DNA of 64,000 nucleotides, from assembly GCA_963850995.1 (NCBI GenBank), contig CAWKNQ010000004.1, positions 722,522 to 786,521 on the forward strand, in the 5' to 3' direction. This DNA comes from Gaiellasilicea sp963850995. Its GTDB lineage: Bacteria > Actinomycetota > Thermoleophilia > Gaiellales > Gaiellaceae. Shown here in pieces: positions 27,008 through 35,274 of the stretch. Under the pieces are notes generated by a model. That model was given only the letters and a program-made list of their open reading frames with translations. It did no database searches and was not told the DNA's origin. Both the position numbers and the translations under genes were made by a program. How positions within the stretch are numbered: position 1 is the stretch's first letter; the number at the start of each line of letters is the position of its first letter.

Positions 27008-27955
27008 CTAGAGACGAGCGTAGAGCGCGAGGAGGCGGTCGGTGACCCGCTCGAGGTCGTGGACGCGCTCGACGTAGGCGCGCGAGGCGGCGCCGAGCTC
27101 ACGCCGTCTGGCCCCGTCTGCGACGAGCGGCCGGAGCGCCTCGCGCAGCGTCTCGGCCGTGGCGGACACGATCGGGACGCGCATCCCGAACGCCTCCTCC
27201 GTGCGCCGGACCGCCTCGTCGTGCAGGAAGGTGACGACGGGCTTGCCGAGCGCCATCGCCTCGATCGCGAAGAGGCCGTACCAGCCGGCGTTCAGCTGGT
27301 CGACGACGACGTCGGCGGCGCGGTAGCGCTCGAACGCCTCGTCGTGGTGGAGCCCTTCGACGAGCTCGAGGTCGGCGTCGAGGCCCTCGACCGCGGCGAC
27401 GACGTGCTCGGTGCCCTTGCGGCGGCGCGACGAGGGCGCGTGGACGATCAGCGGGCGCCCGCTCTCCGAGGGCGGCGCCGGCTCGATCGCGGCGAGGTCG
27501 ACCCCCGGCGGGATCACCTCCGCCTCGGGCACCCACCGGATCGCGTCGTAGCTGCCGACCACCTGCGCGTCCGCCCGCTGTCCGTAGGCGAGCTGCTCCG
27601 GCGTCTTGCCGCGGATGTCGGAGCCGAGGTAGTGCATGACGGACTTCTTCCGCGCCGCACGGAGGATCGGAAACTGGAGCCGCTTCGGCACGAGCGTGAG
27701 CCCGAAGTGGAAGTGGAAGACGTCGGTCCGGGGGAGAAGGCGTGCGAACGCAGCCCATTGCCGCGCCTGCCGGCCAAGTAACAGACTGTTACTTGGGATC
27801 TCGAGCGACTCGTCGGCCTCGGGGTGGAGCTTGTAGCGCTCGAAGACGACGAGCCGCGCGTCGACGCCGCGGCGGCGCAGCGCCTGCGCGTTCGTCCACG
27901 GTACGCCGGCCGTGTTGACGGGGCAGAGGGTGACGCGCAGCGGTGGGTCGGCCAC
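27008..27955 (-). CDS. Glycosyltransferase, GT4-like
   Basis: About 315 aa with the two-domain GT-B pattern: RVTLCPVNTAGVPWTNAQAL at the start, DVFHFHFGLTLVPKRL, VIPPGVDLAAIEPAPP at the domain hinge, and a C-terminal donor site with YRAADVVVDQLNAGWYGLFA followed by EAMALGKPVV. It transfers a sugar from a nucleotide donor. GTG at 27955 is preferred because the alternative GTG at 27982 would run into the divergent AraC gene start at 27975. Residues 54-61 (PSNSLLLG) are encoded by the 23-base palindrome at 27774 plus one base and look like an insertion; they include a TTA codon, rare here. Confidence 0.86.
   Translation of the reverse strand: MADPPLRVTLCPVNTAGVPWTNAQALRRRGVDARLVVFERYKLHPEADESLEIPSNSLLLGRQARQWAAFARLLPRTDVFHFHFGLTLVPKRLQFPILRAARKKSVMHYLGSDIRGKTPEQLAYGQRADAQVVGSYDAIRWVPEAEVIPPGVDLAAIEPAPPSESGRPLIVHAPSSRRRKGTEHVVAAVEGLDADLELVEGLHHDEAFERYRAADVVVDQLNAGWYGLFAIEAMALGKPVVTFLHDEAVRRTEEAFGMRVPIVSATAETLREALRPLVADGARRRELGAASRAYVERVHDLERVTDRLLALYARL
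27774..27796. repeat. 23-bp near-perfect palindrome (11-1-11) inside a glycosyltransferase gene
   Basis: On the plus strand the left arm is CCAAGTAACAG, the single central base is A, and the right arm CTGTTACTTGG is its exact reverse complement. It is far more AT-rich than the flanks. On the coding (minus) strand its first base is the first base of codon 54, and with one extra C it makes eight whole codons (PSNSLLLG), so the reading frame is kept. The design matches the two palindromes at 42752 and 42981. Confidence 0.85.
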
Positions 27956-27974
27956 GATCGGCGAGAATACGGGT

Positions 27975-28847
27975 ATGGACACCCGGACGCGTGTCGTCCG
28001 CAGCGAGGAAGACGTCGGCTCCTGGGAGCTGACGTTCCGCAGGCCGCACCCGGCCCTGCGCGATCACGTCCGCGTGCTCGAGGGTTTCGAGGAGCAGTCG
28101 CGGGCTCCCGGACGACACCACCACCTGCCGCCCGTCTTCGTTCCGGTGATCATCAACCTTGGCTCGCCGTATCGGCTGCTCGATCCCGCCGACGAGCGTC
28201 CGCTCGCCCGGCCGCGCGCGGGCTTCGTCTCGGGTCTCGGCGAGGCCGGGGGTATGACGGAGTCCGACGGGGCGGCCAGCTGCGTCCAGGTCAACCTGAC
28301 GCCGCTGGGCGCGCGTTCCATCCTCGGTGTGCCGATGCACGAGCTCGAGGACCGGGTGGTCCCGCTCGACGATGTGCTCGGCCCCGGCGTCGAGCAGCTG
28401 GAGGAGCGGCTTTTCGAGGCGCCCGACTGGGAGACGCGGCTGACGCTCGCCGAGGCCTTCCTCGCAGCCAGGCTGGAGGACGCGCCCGAGCCCAGGCCCG
28501 ATGTCGTCAGGGCGCTGCGGCGCCTCGAGGAGACCGACGGCCGGATTCGCGTCGAGGCGCTCGCCGCCGAGCTCCGCTGCAGCCGAAAGCACCTGCTCGC
28601 CCAGTTTCGCGAGCACGTCGGGCCTGGCCCGAAGACGGTCGCGCGGCTCCTCCGCTTCAACCGCCTCCTCCGCCTCGTCGCGAGAGAGCCGGCGCCGGAC
28701 TGGGCCGGCCTCGCCCTCAGTTGTGGCTACTACGACCAGTCCCACCTGCACCGTGAGGTGCGCCGACTCGCCGGCTGCACACCGGGCGAGCTGGCTCGGC
28801 GGAGGCCGGTCACATTCGTCCAAGACGCGCTCGCCGCCTCGGCCTAG
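27975..28847 (+). CDS. AraC-family transcriptional regulator
   Basis: A 290-aa regulator. The N-terminal half is a cupin-like sensing domain (HHHLPPVFVPVIINLGS; VQVNLTPLGARSILGVP). The C-terminal AraC DNA-binding domain has two helix-turn-helix units, with RIRVEALAAELRCSRKHLLA and LSCGYYDQSHLHREVRRLAG. Its ATG at 27975 lies 20 bases from the divergent glycosyltransferase start. It is followed after 32 bases by a VOC-family gene, a pairing common in actinobacteria where the AraC protein controls the VOC gene. Confidence 0.9.
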   Translation: MDTRTRVVRSEEDVGSWELTFRRPHPALRDHVRVLEGFEEQSRAPGRHHHLPPVFVPVIINLGSPYRLLDPADERPLARPRAGFVSGLGEAGGMTESDGAASCVQVNLTPLGARSILGVPMHELEDRVVPLDDVLGPGVEQLEERLFEAPDWETRLTLAEAFLAARLEDAPEPRPDVVRALRRLEETDGRIRVEALAAELRCSRKHLLAQFREHVGPGPKTVARLLRFNRLLRLVAREPAPDWAGLALSCGYYDQSHLHREVRRLAGCTPGELARRRPVTFVQDALAASA

Positions 28848-28879
28848 CCTCGTTTCGAGACCGACGAAAGGAGTGAGCA

Positions 28880-29248
28880 ATGGCAACCTCGAGCGTCTTC
28901 CCGTTCTTCGGCTACGACGACGCCGCCACGGCGATCGAATGGCTCGAGCAGGCGTTCGGCTTCGAGTGCGGCGAGGTGCACAGGTCCAACGGCAAGGTCG
29001 CGCACGCGGAGCTCTGGTACGGGCCAGGCGGCGTGATGGTGGGGTCGGGAGGCGGAAGCGTGGGTGATGACGGCGTCTACGTCGTCGTCGAGGACGTCGA
29101 CGCGCACTATGCGCGGGCGAAAGCGGCAGGGGCGGAGATCGTGCGCGAGCTGCACGACACCGACTATGGGTCGCGCGACTACCTGGCTCGCGATCCCGAG
29201 GGCAGGCTCTGGGGCTTCGGCACGTATCAGGCGTCCCACTCGAGCTGA
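28880..29248 (+). CDS. VOC/glyoxalase-family protein
   Basis: A 122-aa single-domain VOC protein with the pattern SSVFPFFGYDDAATAIEWL at the start, KVAHAELWYGPGGVMVG in the middle and YLARDPEGRLWGFGTYQ at the end. Family members bind a metal and isomerise, cleave or sequester small molecules; the substrate is unknown. A strong ribosome-binding site (AAAGGAG) precedes the ATG. Its last 22 bases overlap the 3' end of the convergent ATP-grasp gene, so the two C-termini are read from opposite strands of the same bases. Confidence 0.85.
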   Translation: MATSSVFPFFGYDDAATAIEWLEQAFGFECGEVHRSNGKVAHAELWYGPGGVMVGSGGGSVGDDGVYVVVEDVDAHYARAKAAGAEIVRELHDTDYGSRDYLARDPEGRLWGFGTYQASHSS

Positions 29249-30252
29249 TCGAAATAGCGCAGCGCAGTGCGCCCGGGCCGGACCCGGGCGCGCAGCGCTG
29301 CGAGCTCCTCGTCCGAGAGCTCACCGAGCGCCCGCTTGACGCCGAGGTAGGGGAGGTTCAGGTCCTCCTGGTAGACGACCGTCGAGATGCGCGGGTTGAT
29401 CTCGATCACGTGCTCGCCGACGAGCTGGATGTTGAAGAACCACTCGATCGCGAGCTCCGCGACGAGCCTGTCCGCGGTGGCCATCAGCTCCTCGTCCTCG
29501 AGCGTGACGAAGTACATCGCGAGGCCGGCGCGCATCGCCTCGCGCGTCTTCGGGTGGCCGAGCACGACGCGCTCGCCGTCGGCGATCCCGTCGATCGTCC
29601 GCTCGCCGCCCGTGGCGAGCTCCATCACGAGCAGGTCGGGGCCGCCCTCGTCGGGCAGGAGCTCGACGGCTTCCTCGAGCCGCATCGCCACCGAGCCGGG
29701 CCGCTCGTGCAGGAGCTGGTGAGCCCGGTCGACGGTCGGGTCGAGCACGCGGAAGCCGCGCGAGCCGGACGAGAAGACGGGCTTGAAGCAGACGGGGCGG
29801 TCGGGGTAGCCGAGCTCCCGTGCCGCCGCATCGACCTCGGCGGCGCCGTTGACGCGCCGGAAGTCCGGCCCCTTGACGCCGAGCCGCTGCAGGAGCGCGT
29901 AGGTCTCGGCCTTGTCGTTCGAGCGCCGGATCGTGTCCGGCGAGGAGACGAGCACCGGCACCGGGAAGCGGTCCCTGTGCTCGGCGAGGCCGGCGAGGTC
30001 GAACGAGGACTGCGGCAGGACGACGTCGACGCCCTCCCGCTCGACGACTTCGAGCATCGTGTCGGCAAAGGCCGGATCCGAGCCTGCGGGGACCAGGTGG
30101 AACGCGTCACAGAGGTGGCGCCCGACCGAGCGTTCGCTCATGTCGGTGCCGACGAGGCGGACGGTGCGCTCGCCGTTCTCGCGCAGCGCACGCAGGAGCG
30201 CGGCCGTTCCCGGCGCGCCGGACGCGCTCACGAGGACCGTGACGTCCTTCAC
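29227..30252 (-). CDS. ATP-grasp ligase
   Basis: A 341-aa enzyme of the ATP-grasp superfamily, which joins a carboxylate to an amine or similar group using ATP. The N-terminal part (VTVLVSASGAPGTAALLRAL) is followed by the grasp domain with PVCFKPVFSSGSRGFRV for ATP phosphate binding and the Mg-site segment VGEHVIEINPRISTVVYQED. GTG at 30252 overlaps the stop of the deacetylase-like gene. The layout resembles CarB-like ligases in surface-sugar loci that act on small carboxylates. The substrate is not assignable. Confidence 0.85.
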   Translation of the reverse strand: MKDVTVLVSASGAPGTAALLRALRENGERTVRLVGTDMSERSVGRHLCDAFHLVPAGSDPAFADTMLEVVEREGVDVVLPQSSFDLAGLAEHRDRFPVPVLVSSPDTIRRSNDKAETYALLQRLGVKGPDFRRVNGAAEVDAAARELGYPDRPVCFKPVFSSGSRGFRVLDPTVDRAHQLLHERPGSVAMRLEEAVELLPDEGGPDLLVMELATGGERTIDGIADGERVVLGHPKTREAMRAGLAMYFVTLEDEELMATADRLVAELAIEWFFNIQLVGEHVIEINPRISTVVYQEDLNLPYLGVKRALGELSDEELAALRARVRPGRTALRYFDQLEWDA

Positions 30253-30891
30253 GACAGGTCGATCCGGTCGGCGGCCAATTGGTCGAGGCGGCGCTCCTTC
30301 TCCTCCTCGAGCATGGCGCGCATCGTCTCGCCCATCCGCGAGCCGGGATAGACCCAGATCTCGGGGTGCGTCAACAGCTGCAGCCAGGGAAACGCGCCGG
30401 CCCGGAGCTCCTCGTGCGGGCAGCCCGAGCGCCAGTACTGGTTCGAGTCGGAGCGGTACGTCTCGGGGTCGAACCACGGCGGCTGCATCACGTTGAGCGC
30501 GCCCTCGACCGGCGCGCGCATGTACTCCGGGTCGGGGTTGTGCCAGGCGAGGACGGGGTCGAAGCGGTCGTCGAGGTCGATGCGCGGGTAGACGGCGTGG
30601 AGCCCGACGCGGTGGCCGAGCTCGCGCAGCCGGGCCAGCGCCTGCTCGCCGTCGGGCGAGGCGAGGTTGTAGAAGACCGAGCCGGTCATCAGGAAGTAGG
30701 TCGCCTGCGCCCCCGCGTCCGCCTCGAGCTCCGCCAGGCGGAGCGCCGCGTCGAGGGAGAGGTCGACGTCGTGGCGCAGGAGCAGGTCGCCCTTGCTGCG
30801 GCTCGCCCTCGAAGAACGCAAACCGGTAGCCGCCGGCCTTCGCCGCGTCGAGGAGCTCGAGATAGTGGTCGAGGTCGAACGCGCAGCTCAT
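30249..30891 (-). CDS. Polysaccharide-deacetylase-like protein (frameshift near 30795)
   Basis: The ATG at 30891 opens MSCAFDLDHYLELLDAAKAG, then YRFAFFEGEPQQG. One base later the frame changes near 30795 and continues as DLLLRHDVDLSLDAALRLAE to the C-terminus. RHDVD is the metal-binding Asp-Asp pattern of carbohydrate esterase family 4, and GLHAVYPRIDLD is a later strand of that fold. Rejoined length is about 214 aa. Cytoplasmic by appearance. It overlaps ATP-grasp genes on both sides (ATGA and GTGA), forming a three-gene unit that may build and modify an amino sugar. Sequence error is likely. Confidence 0.72.
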
Positions 30892-32102
30892 GCCGGCTCC
30901 ACCTCCACCTCCAGCAGCCGCGCGGCGGCCTCGGCGCGCTGCAGCGCCTCGACGGACGTGTCGGCGGTCGCGATCACGTAGCCGCGGCGGTCGCCGTCGA
31001 GCCGCACCGGCCGGATCGTCTCGCCGACCTGGAGGTAGGTGTCGGCCTGGACGACACCCTCCGCGGCGAGCACCGGCTCGAGCGGGCCGACTGAGAGCAC
31101 CTTCCCGGTCGGCAGCGGCCCCGGCTGGGCGGTGAGGAACCGGATCGCCAGCGGCTGCTTCGCGCGCGGGAGCACGAGCTCGTCCGGGATCTCCTCGCCG
31201 AGCGCCTGGCGCAGCGCCACCTCGACCAGGTCGACGCCGACGGCGTGGCGGACGAGGTCGGCCATCTGACCGCCGGGGATGCGCGCCGCGACCTCGACCA
31301 CGCGGACCGAGCCGTCGTCGGAGACGATCAGCTGCGGGAAGGCGATCCCGTCGCGCAGGCCGAGCGCCTGCACCGCCCGGACTGCCACGCGCTCGGCCTC
31401 CTCGAGCACGTCGGCGTAGATCGAAGCCGGGTAGACGTGGATCCAGCCGACGCCGAAGCCGATCCCGGGTGGGCGCAGCCGGTCGGACAGGGTGAGCGAG
31501 AAGGCGTCGCCCGCGCGCGCGATCACGATCCCGTTCAGCTCGAGCCCGTCGTGGAAGCTCTCGACGATCGCCTCGTCGCTCGGGGACTCGGCGAGCGCCG
31601 CGTGCAGGTGGGCGTCGAGGTCGTCCTGCGACTCGAGATAGAAGATCCCGCGCTGCCCGCCGGAGTCGGCCGGCTTCAGCACCGCGGGCAGGCCGACGGC
31701 GTCGAGCGCGGCGCGGGCGCTCTGGAGGTCCCGCGCGGCGGCGAAGCGCGGCTGCGGCACGCCTGCGTCCGCGAGCGTGCGCCGCATGGCGATCTTGTGC
31801 GTCATCAGGTGCGCTGTCTCGGCGCCGATCCCGGGCAACCCGAGCGCCTCGGCGACGGCCGCGACGTACGGGACGGCGCGGTCGGCGGAGACGGTGAGCA
31901 CGCCCTGGACGCCGTGCCGCCTCGCGACGTCGGTCACGGCGCCGACGTCGGTGAAGTCGACCGCTTCGCCTGCGTCTGCGACCTGGAGGCCGAGCGCCTC
32001 GGGGTTCCGGTCGACCGCGACGACGCGAAGCCCGAGCTCCTTCGCCCGGAGGATCGCACGGCGCTGGTGGCGCCCGGCGCCGACGAAGAGCACGGTCGTC
32101 AC
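30888..32102 (-). CDS. ATP-grasp ligase (carbamoyl-phosphate-synthase-like)
   Basis: A 404-aa ATP-grasp enzyme with an intact three-part fold: the N-terminal Rossmann-like VLFVGAGRHQRRAILRAKEL, the grasp region LPAVLKPADSGGQRGIFYL for ATP binding, and the catalytic FPQLIVSDDGSVRVVEVAAR with metal-binding Glu, then ARIPGGQMADLVRHAVG. A C-terminal domain (YLQVGETIRPVRLDGDRRG) closes it. It resembles ligases that join amino acids or carboxylates to an amine. It heads the minus-strand group 32102-29227. Confidence 0.87.
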   Translation of the reverse strand: MTTVLFVGAGRHQRRAILRAKELGLRVVAVDRNPEALGLQVADAGEAVDFTDVGAVTDVARRHGVQGVLTVSADRAVPYVAAVAEALGLPGIGAETAHLMTHKIAMRRTLADAGVPQPRFAAARDLQSARAALDAVGLPAVLKPADSGGQRGIFYLESQDDLDAHLHAALAESPSDEAIVESFHDGLELNGIVIARAGDAFSLTLSDRLRPPGIGFGVGWIHVYPASIYADVLEEAERVAVRAVQALGLRDGIAFPQLIVSDDGSVRVVEVAARIPGGQMADLVRHAVGVDLVEVALRQALGEEIPDELVLPRAKQPLAIRFLTAQPGPLPTGKVLSVGPLEPVLAAEGVVQADTYLQVGETIRPVRLDGDRRGYVIATADTSVEALQRAEAAARLLEVEVEPA

Positions 32103-32148
32103 GTCGCGCGATGCTATCCGCGGGTCTGATCCCCGGTCGGCGCGACCG

Positions 32149-32553
32149 CTACGACGCGGGGTCGATGCCCGGCGCGAGGAAGGCGAGCTTCTTCGCGCGC
32201 GCGATCTGGCAGCCGTCGCGGGCGGTGAGCTTGACCCAGATCCTGTCGCCGCGGAAGCTGCCCGAGATCACGGCTTCCTGCGGGCCACCGTAGATCTGTG
32301 TGCACTGCACGTCCTTCGGCAGCGGCGCGAACGGATTCCGCATCGCGTTGAGCCTGACGCAGGCGGCGCCGGGACGAGGCAGCGTGCCTGCCGTCGGGGC
32401 GCAGCGCAGGTTCCAGCGCTCCATCTCGCCTTTTCCCTGGCCCTGATGCCAGAACCTCACCTGCAGATCGGTCGAGGACGTCGCCGACCCGGAGGCTCCT
32501 GCTCCACAGCCGACGGCGACCGCGACCGCCGCGATGACGACCCCGATCCGCAT
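32149..32553 (-). CDS. Small lipoprotein with subtilisin-inhibitor-like pattern
   Basis: A 134-aa exported protein. The N-terminus MRIGVVIAAVAVAVGCGAG has a lipobox-like cysteine at position 16. The mature part carries four cysteines in the order RCAPTAG, AACVRLNAM, VQCTQIYGG and RDGCQIARA. This spacing, with CTQIYGGPQEAVISGSFRG, recalls the Streptomyces subtilisin inhibitor fold, where C-x-Q-x-Y-G-G and a final NxC/DGC pattern are typical. Protease inhibition is only one possibility; many such lipoproteins have no known target. The gene stands alone with its own short upstream gap. Confidence 0.6.
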   Translation of the reverse strand: MRIGVVIAAVAVAVGCGAGASGSATSSTDLQVRFWHQGQGKGEMERWNLRCAPTAGTLPRPGAACVRLNAMRNPFAPLPKDVQCTQIYGGPQEAVISGSFRGDRIWVKLTARDGCQIARAKKLAFLAPGIDPAS

Positions 32554-32588
32554 CGGGCTACACGGTAGCGCGGCGATACACTCGCCGC

Positions 32589-33560
32589 GTGCTCGAGGGC
32601 AAGCGGATCTTCATCACCGGTGGCGCCGGTTTCATCGGAACCACGCTTGCCCGCCGCCTCGTCGACCGAAACGAGGTCGTCGTGGCCGACAACCTGCACC
32701 GCGACGCCCTTTCCGGCACACCGCTCGCGGAGCACGAGAACCTCACCTTCCACCAGGCGGACGTGCTCGACGCGGACGCGATGACCGAGCTCGCCCGCGG
32801 CGCGACGCACATCGTCCACTGCGCCGCGATCGCCGGGGTCGACACCGTGCGCGAGAGCCCGGTGCGGACGATGCGCGTGAACCTGATCGGCACCTACAAC
32901 GTGCTCGAGGCGGCGGTCGCGACGCATGGGACGGTCGAGCGCTTCCTCGACTTCTCCACCAGCGAGGTCTTCGGGACGCACGCGTTCCGGGTCCAGGAGG
33001 GCGAGGTCTCGACGATCGGCTCCGTGGGCGAGGCGAGGTGGACGTACGCGGTCTCGAAGCTCGCCGGCGAGCACATGGCGCACGCCTACCACGACGAGCT
33101 CGCGCTCCCGGCGGTCACCGTGCACCCCTTCAACGTCTACGGGCCGGGCCAGATCGGCGGCGGCGCGATCCGGGCGTTCATCGAGGACGCCCTGGCCGGG
33201 CGTGACCTGACGATTCACGGCGACGGCTCCCAGATCCGAGCCTGGTGCTACGTCGACGACATGGTCGCCGGCTGCCTGCTCTGCCTCGAGCACCCGGATG
33301 CGATCGGGCAGACGTTCAACATCGGCAACACGCGCTCGACCGTGACGATCTACGACCTCGCCCAGCGCGTGCGGCGGTTGACGGGCGCGGACGTGGACGT
33401 CGTCTTCCAGCCGCTCCACTACGCCGACGTCGAGCTGCGGATCCCGAACGTCGAGAAGGCGCGCGAGGTGCTCGGCTTCGAGGCGACGGTGGATCTCGAC
33501 GAGGGCCTCGAGCGGACGATCGCTTGGTATCGAGAGAAGGCACTGAGCCCGTCCGCCTAG
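32589..33560 (+). CDS. NAD-dependent epimerase/dehydratase (extended SDR)
   Basis: A 323-aa nucleotide-sugar enzyme. NAD-binding motif ITGGAGFIG at residue 9, the SDR Ser and YxxxK catalytic set (STSEVFG; WTYAVSKLAGEHM), and substrate-side VHPFNVYGPGQIGG with DGSQIRAWCYVDDM. These are typical of UDP-glucose 4-epimerase-like and dTDP-sugar dehydratase-like proteins; with Thr/Ser-Ser and no clear Asp-Glu pair at the dehydratase position it is more likely an epimerase or related oxidoreductase. GTG start 36 bases after the divergent lipoprotein gene; it runs into the aminotransferase gene. Confidence 0.85.
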   Translation: MLEGKRIFITGGAGFIGTTLARRLVDRNEVVVADNLHRDALSGTPLAEHENLTFHQADVLDADAMTELARGATHIVHCAAIAGVDTVRESPVRTMRVNLIGTYNVLEAAVATHGTVERFLDFSTSEVFGTHAFRVQEGEVSTIGSVGEARWTYAVSKLAGEHMAHAYHDELALPAVTVHPFNVYGPGQIGGGAIRAFIEDALAGRDLTIHGDGSQIRAWCYVDDMVAGCLLCLEHPDAIGQTFNIGNTRSTVTIYDLAQRVRRLTGADVDVVFQPLHYADVELRIPNVEKAREVLGFEATVDLDEGLERTIAWYREKALSPSA

Positions 33561-34626
33561 CCTTCCCCGAGCTGGGGGAGGCGGAGCTGGCGGAGGTGCG
33601 CGCCGTGCTCGAGTCGGGCGCGCTGACGATGGGGCCGAAGGTCGAGGAGCTGGAGGCGCTCGTCGCGGCGGCCTGCGGAGTCGAGCACGCGGTCGCGGTC
33701 TCGAACGGCACCGCGGCGCTCCACCTCGCCGTGCTCGCGCTCGGCATCGGGGAGGGCGACGAGGTGATCGTCCCTGCCTACACGTTCCCGTCGACCGCGA
33801 ACGTCGTCCGCCTCGCGGGCGCGACGCCGGTGCTCGTCGACGTCGACGAAGAGACGTTCAACCTCGATCTCGCCAAGGTGTACGACGCGGTCACGCCGCG
33901 GACGAAGGCGGTCCTCGCCGTCCACCTCTTCGGCCGGCCGCTCGACTGGGAGGCGCTCCAGAGCGCCGTGCCGCCGGACGTGCTGCTGCTCGAGGACGCG
34001 GCCGGCGCGCTTGGCGCGAAGTGGCGCGGGATGCCGTGCGGGGGGCTCGGAACGCTGGGCTGCCTCTCCTTCCACCCGCGCAAGGTCGTGACCACGGGCG
34101 AGGGGGGCGCGGTGACGACGAGCGACGGCGAGCTCGCCGCCTCGATCCGGCGTCTGCGCCACCACGGGATCGACCCGGACGGGGACATCGCCCTGCCGTC
34201 GACGAACTATCGGCTCGCGGACATCCTCTGCGCGATCGGGATCCCGCAGCTCCGCCGCCTGGACGAGCTGCTGGCGGAGCGGACGCGGATCGCCGACGGC
34301 TACGCGGCGCGGCTCGACGGGCTCGTCGACCTGCCGAGCGCCGACGAGGGCGACGTGCACGGCTGGCAGGCGTACGTGATTCGGCTCGACCGGAAGGAGT
34401 CGAAGCGATGGCAGCGCTTCGCGGGGAAGGAATCGAGGTGCAGATCGGCACCTACGCGCTGCACCGGTTCTCCGCCTACCGCGACCAGGGGCCGTTCCCG
34501 GGGGCGGACGCCGCCTTCGACCGTGCGCTCGCGCTGCCGCTCCACTCCAGGCTGACGGACGCCGACCTCGACCGTGTCGCAGCTGGAGTCACGACGGTTC
34601 GCTTGACAAGACCTGCTTGTAAGTAA
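33524..34626 (+). CDS. DegT/DnrJ/EryC1 sugar aminotransferase (frameshift near 34395)
   Basis: A PLP-dependent enzyme that transaminates keto-sugars. Conserved parts: VAVSNGTAALHLAVLALGIG, DEVIVPAYTFPSTANVV, LLLEDAAGALGAKW, and FHPRKVVTTGEGGAV, whose lysine binds PLP. The frame holds to QAYVIRLD, then slips one base near 34395 and resumes as EGVEAMAALRGEGIEVQIGT to the end at 34626. The rejoined product is about 367 aa. The start is uncertain: TTG 33524 is the only in-frame option close by and overlaps the epimerase end. It works directly after the epimerase/dehydratase in NDP-amino-sugar synthesis. Confidence 0.78.
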
Positions 34627-34631
34627 ATACT
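34603..34631 (+). promoter_or_regulatory. Sigma-70-type promoter of the TetR gene
   Basis: A consensus -35 TTGACA (34603-34608) is followed after exactly 17 bases by AATACT (34626-34631) as -10. The TetR start codon is only eight bases further on, so the transcript is leaderless or nearly so. The -10 box lies inside the inverted repeat at 34622-34635, so a bound repressor would block it. Confidence 0.75.
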
Positions 34632-34635
34632 TACT
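34622..34635. promoter_or_regulatory. TetR operator, site 1
   Basis: AGTAAATACTTACT has half-sites AGTAA and TTACT around four bases and extends to the 7-bp arms GTAAGTA/TACTTAC. The same AGTAA-N4-TTACT pattern recurs at 35233-35246 before the efflux pump gene. Two matching palindromes flanking the TetR gene and covering both promoters are what a self-regulated TetR/efflux pair would have. Confidence 0.8.
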
Positions 34636-34638
34636 ACC

Positions 34639-35194
34639 ATGGCGACCACGGTCAGGCAGACCGCCGGGGAGCGCCGCGAGGCGGTGCTCGCGGCGGCCGC
34701 GCACGAGTTCGCGCACAAGGGGCTCCACGGCGGCTCGACCGACGCGATCGCGAAGGCGGCCGGGATCTCGCAGCCCTACCTCTTCCGCCTCTTCGGGACG
34801 AAGAAGGACCTCTACCTGGCGACGTGCGCACGCAAGATGGGCGAGCTGGCGGAGGCGTTCCGCAGCGCGATGGACGGGCCTGCAGGGGCGGGAGGCGCTC
34901 GAAGCAGCCGGCCAGGCCTACCAGGAGCTGATCGTCGACCGCGACCGGCTGCTGCTGATGCTCCAGTCGCACGCAGCCTGCGACGACCCCGACGTGCGCG
35001 AGGCCGTCCGGGCCACCTGGCGGGAGCTGACCGACCTGATCGGCGGCGTCGACGGCGTCACCGACGAGGAGCTCGCCGGGTTCTTCGCCCAGGGCATGCT
35101 CCTGACCATGCTCGACGCGATGCAGGTGTTCACCGACCGGACCCCGTGGGGCGACCGCCTGATCGCGGGCTGCCGCTCGGAGAAGTACGGCTAG
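34639..35194 (+). CDS. TetR-family regulator (frameshift near 34878)
   Basis: About 185 aa when rejoined. The DNA-binding domain is intact: ERREAVLAAAAHEFAHKGLH, then TDAIAKAAGISQPYLFRLFG, the helix-turn-helix of the family, and KKDLYLATCARKM. One extra base near 34878 shifts the frame; the ligand domain continues as EALEAAGQAYQELIVDRDRL and ends ...RSEKYG at 35194. It should repress itself and the DHA2 pump downstream through the two matching operators. A sequence error is the likely cause of the break. Confidence 0.85.
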
Positions 35195-35219
35195 CCGCAC
35201 TGTGCCGGCCCCTTTTTTT
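35194..35219 (+). terminator. Probable intrinsic terminator after the TetR gene
   Basis: A short GC stem (GCCG at 35194 and CGGC at 35206) around an eight-base loop is followed by CC and seven consecutive T bases (35213-35219). The stem is weak, but the U-run is striking in this GC-rich sequence. It would separate the TetR transcript from the pump promoter. Confidence 0.5.
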
Positions 35220-35232
35220 CCGTTGTGATGTG

Positions 35233-35246
35233 AGTAACTGCTTACT
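35233..35246. promoter_or_regulatory. TetR operator, site 2 (efflux pump)
   Basis: AGTAACTGCTTACT has the same half-sites and spacing as the site at 34622 (AGTAA-N4-TTACT). It lies 29 bases before the DHA2 transporter start, over the probable promoter (TTGTGA at 35223, 17 bases, TAGACA at 35246). A good ribosome-binding site GGAAGGAG follows. Confidence 0.78.
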
Positions 35247-35274
35247 AGACAGAGCCGGAAGGAGTTGAATCCAG

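Noticed and set aside
26279..27781. 500-codon plus-strand open frame opposite the flippase and GT4 genes
   Set aside because: Composition is Arg/Glu/Asp/Val-rich without any motif; both opposite genes have clear families.
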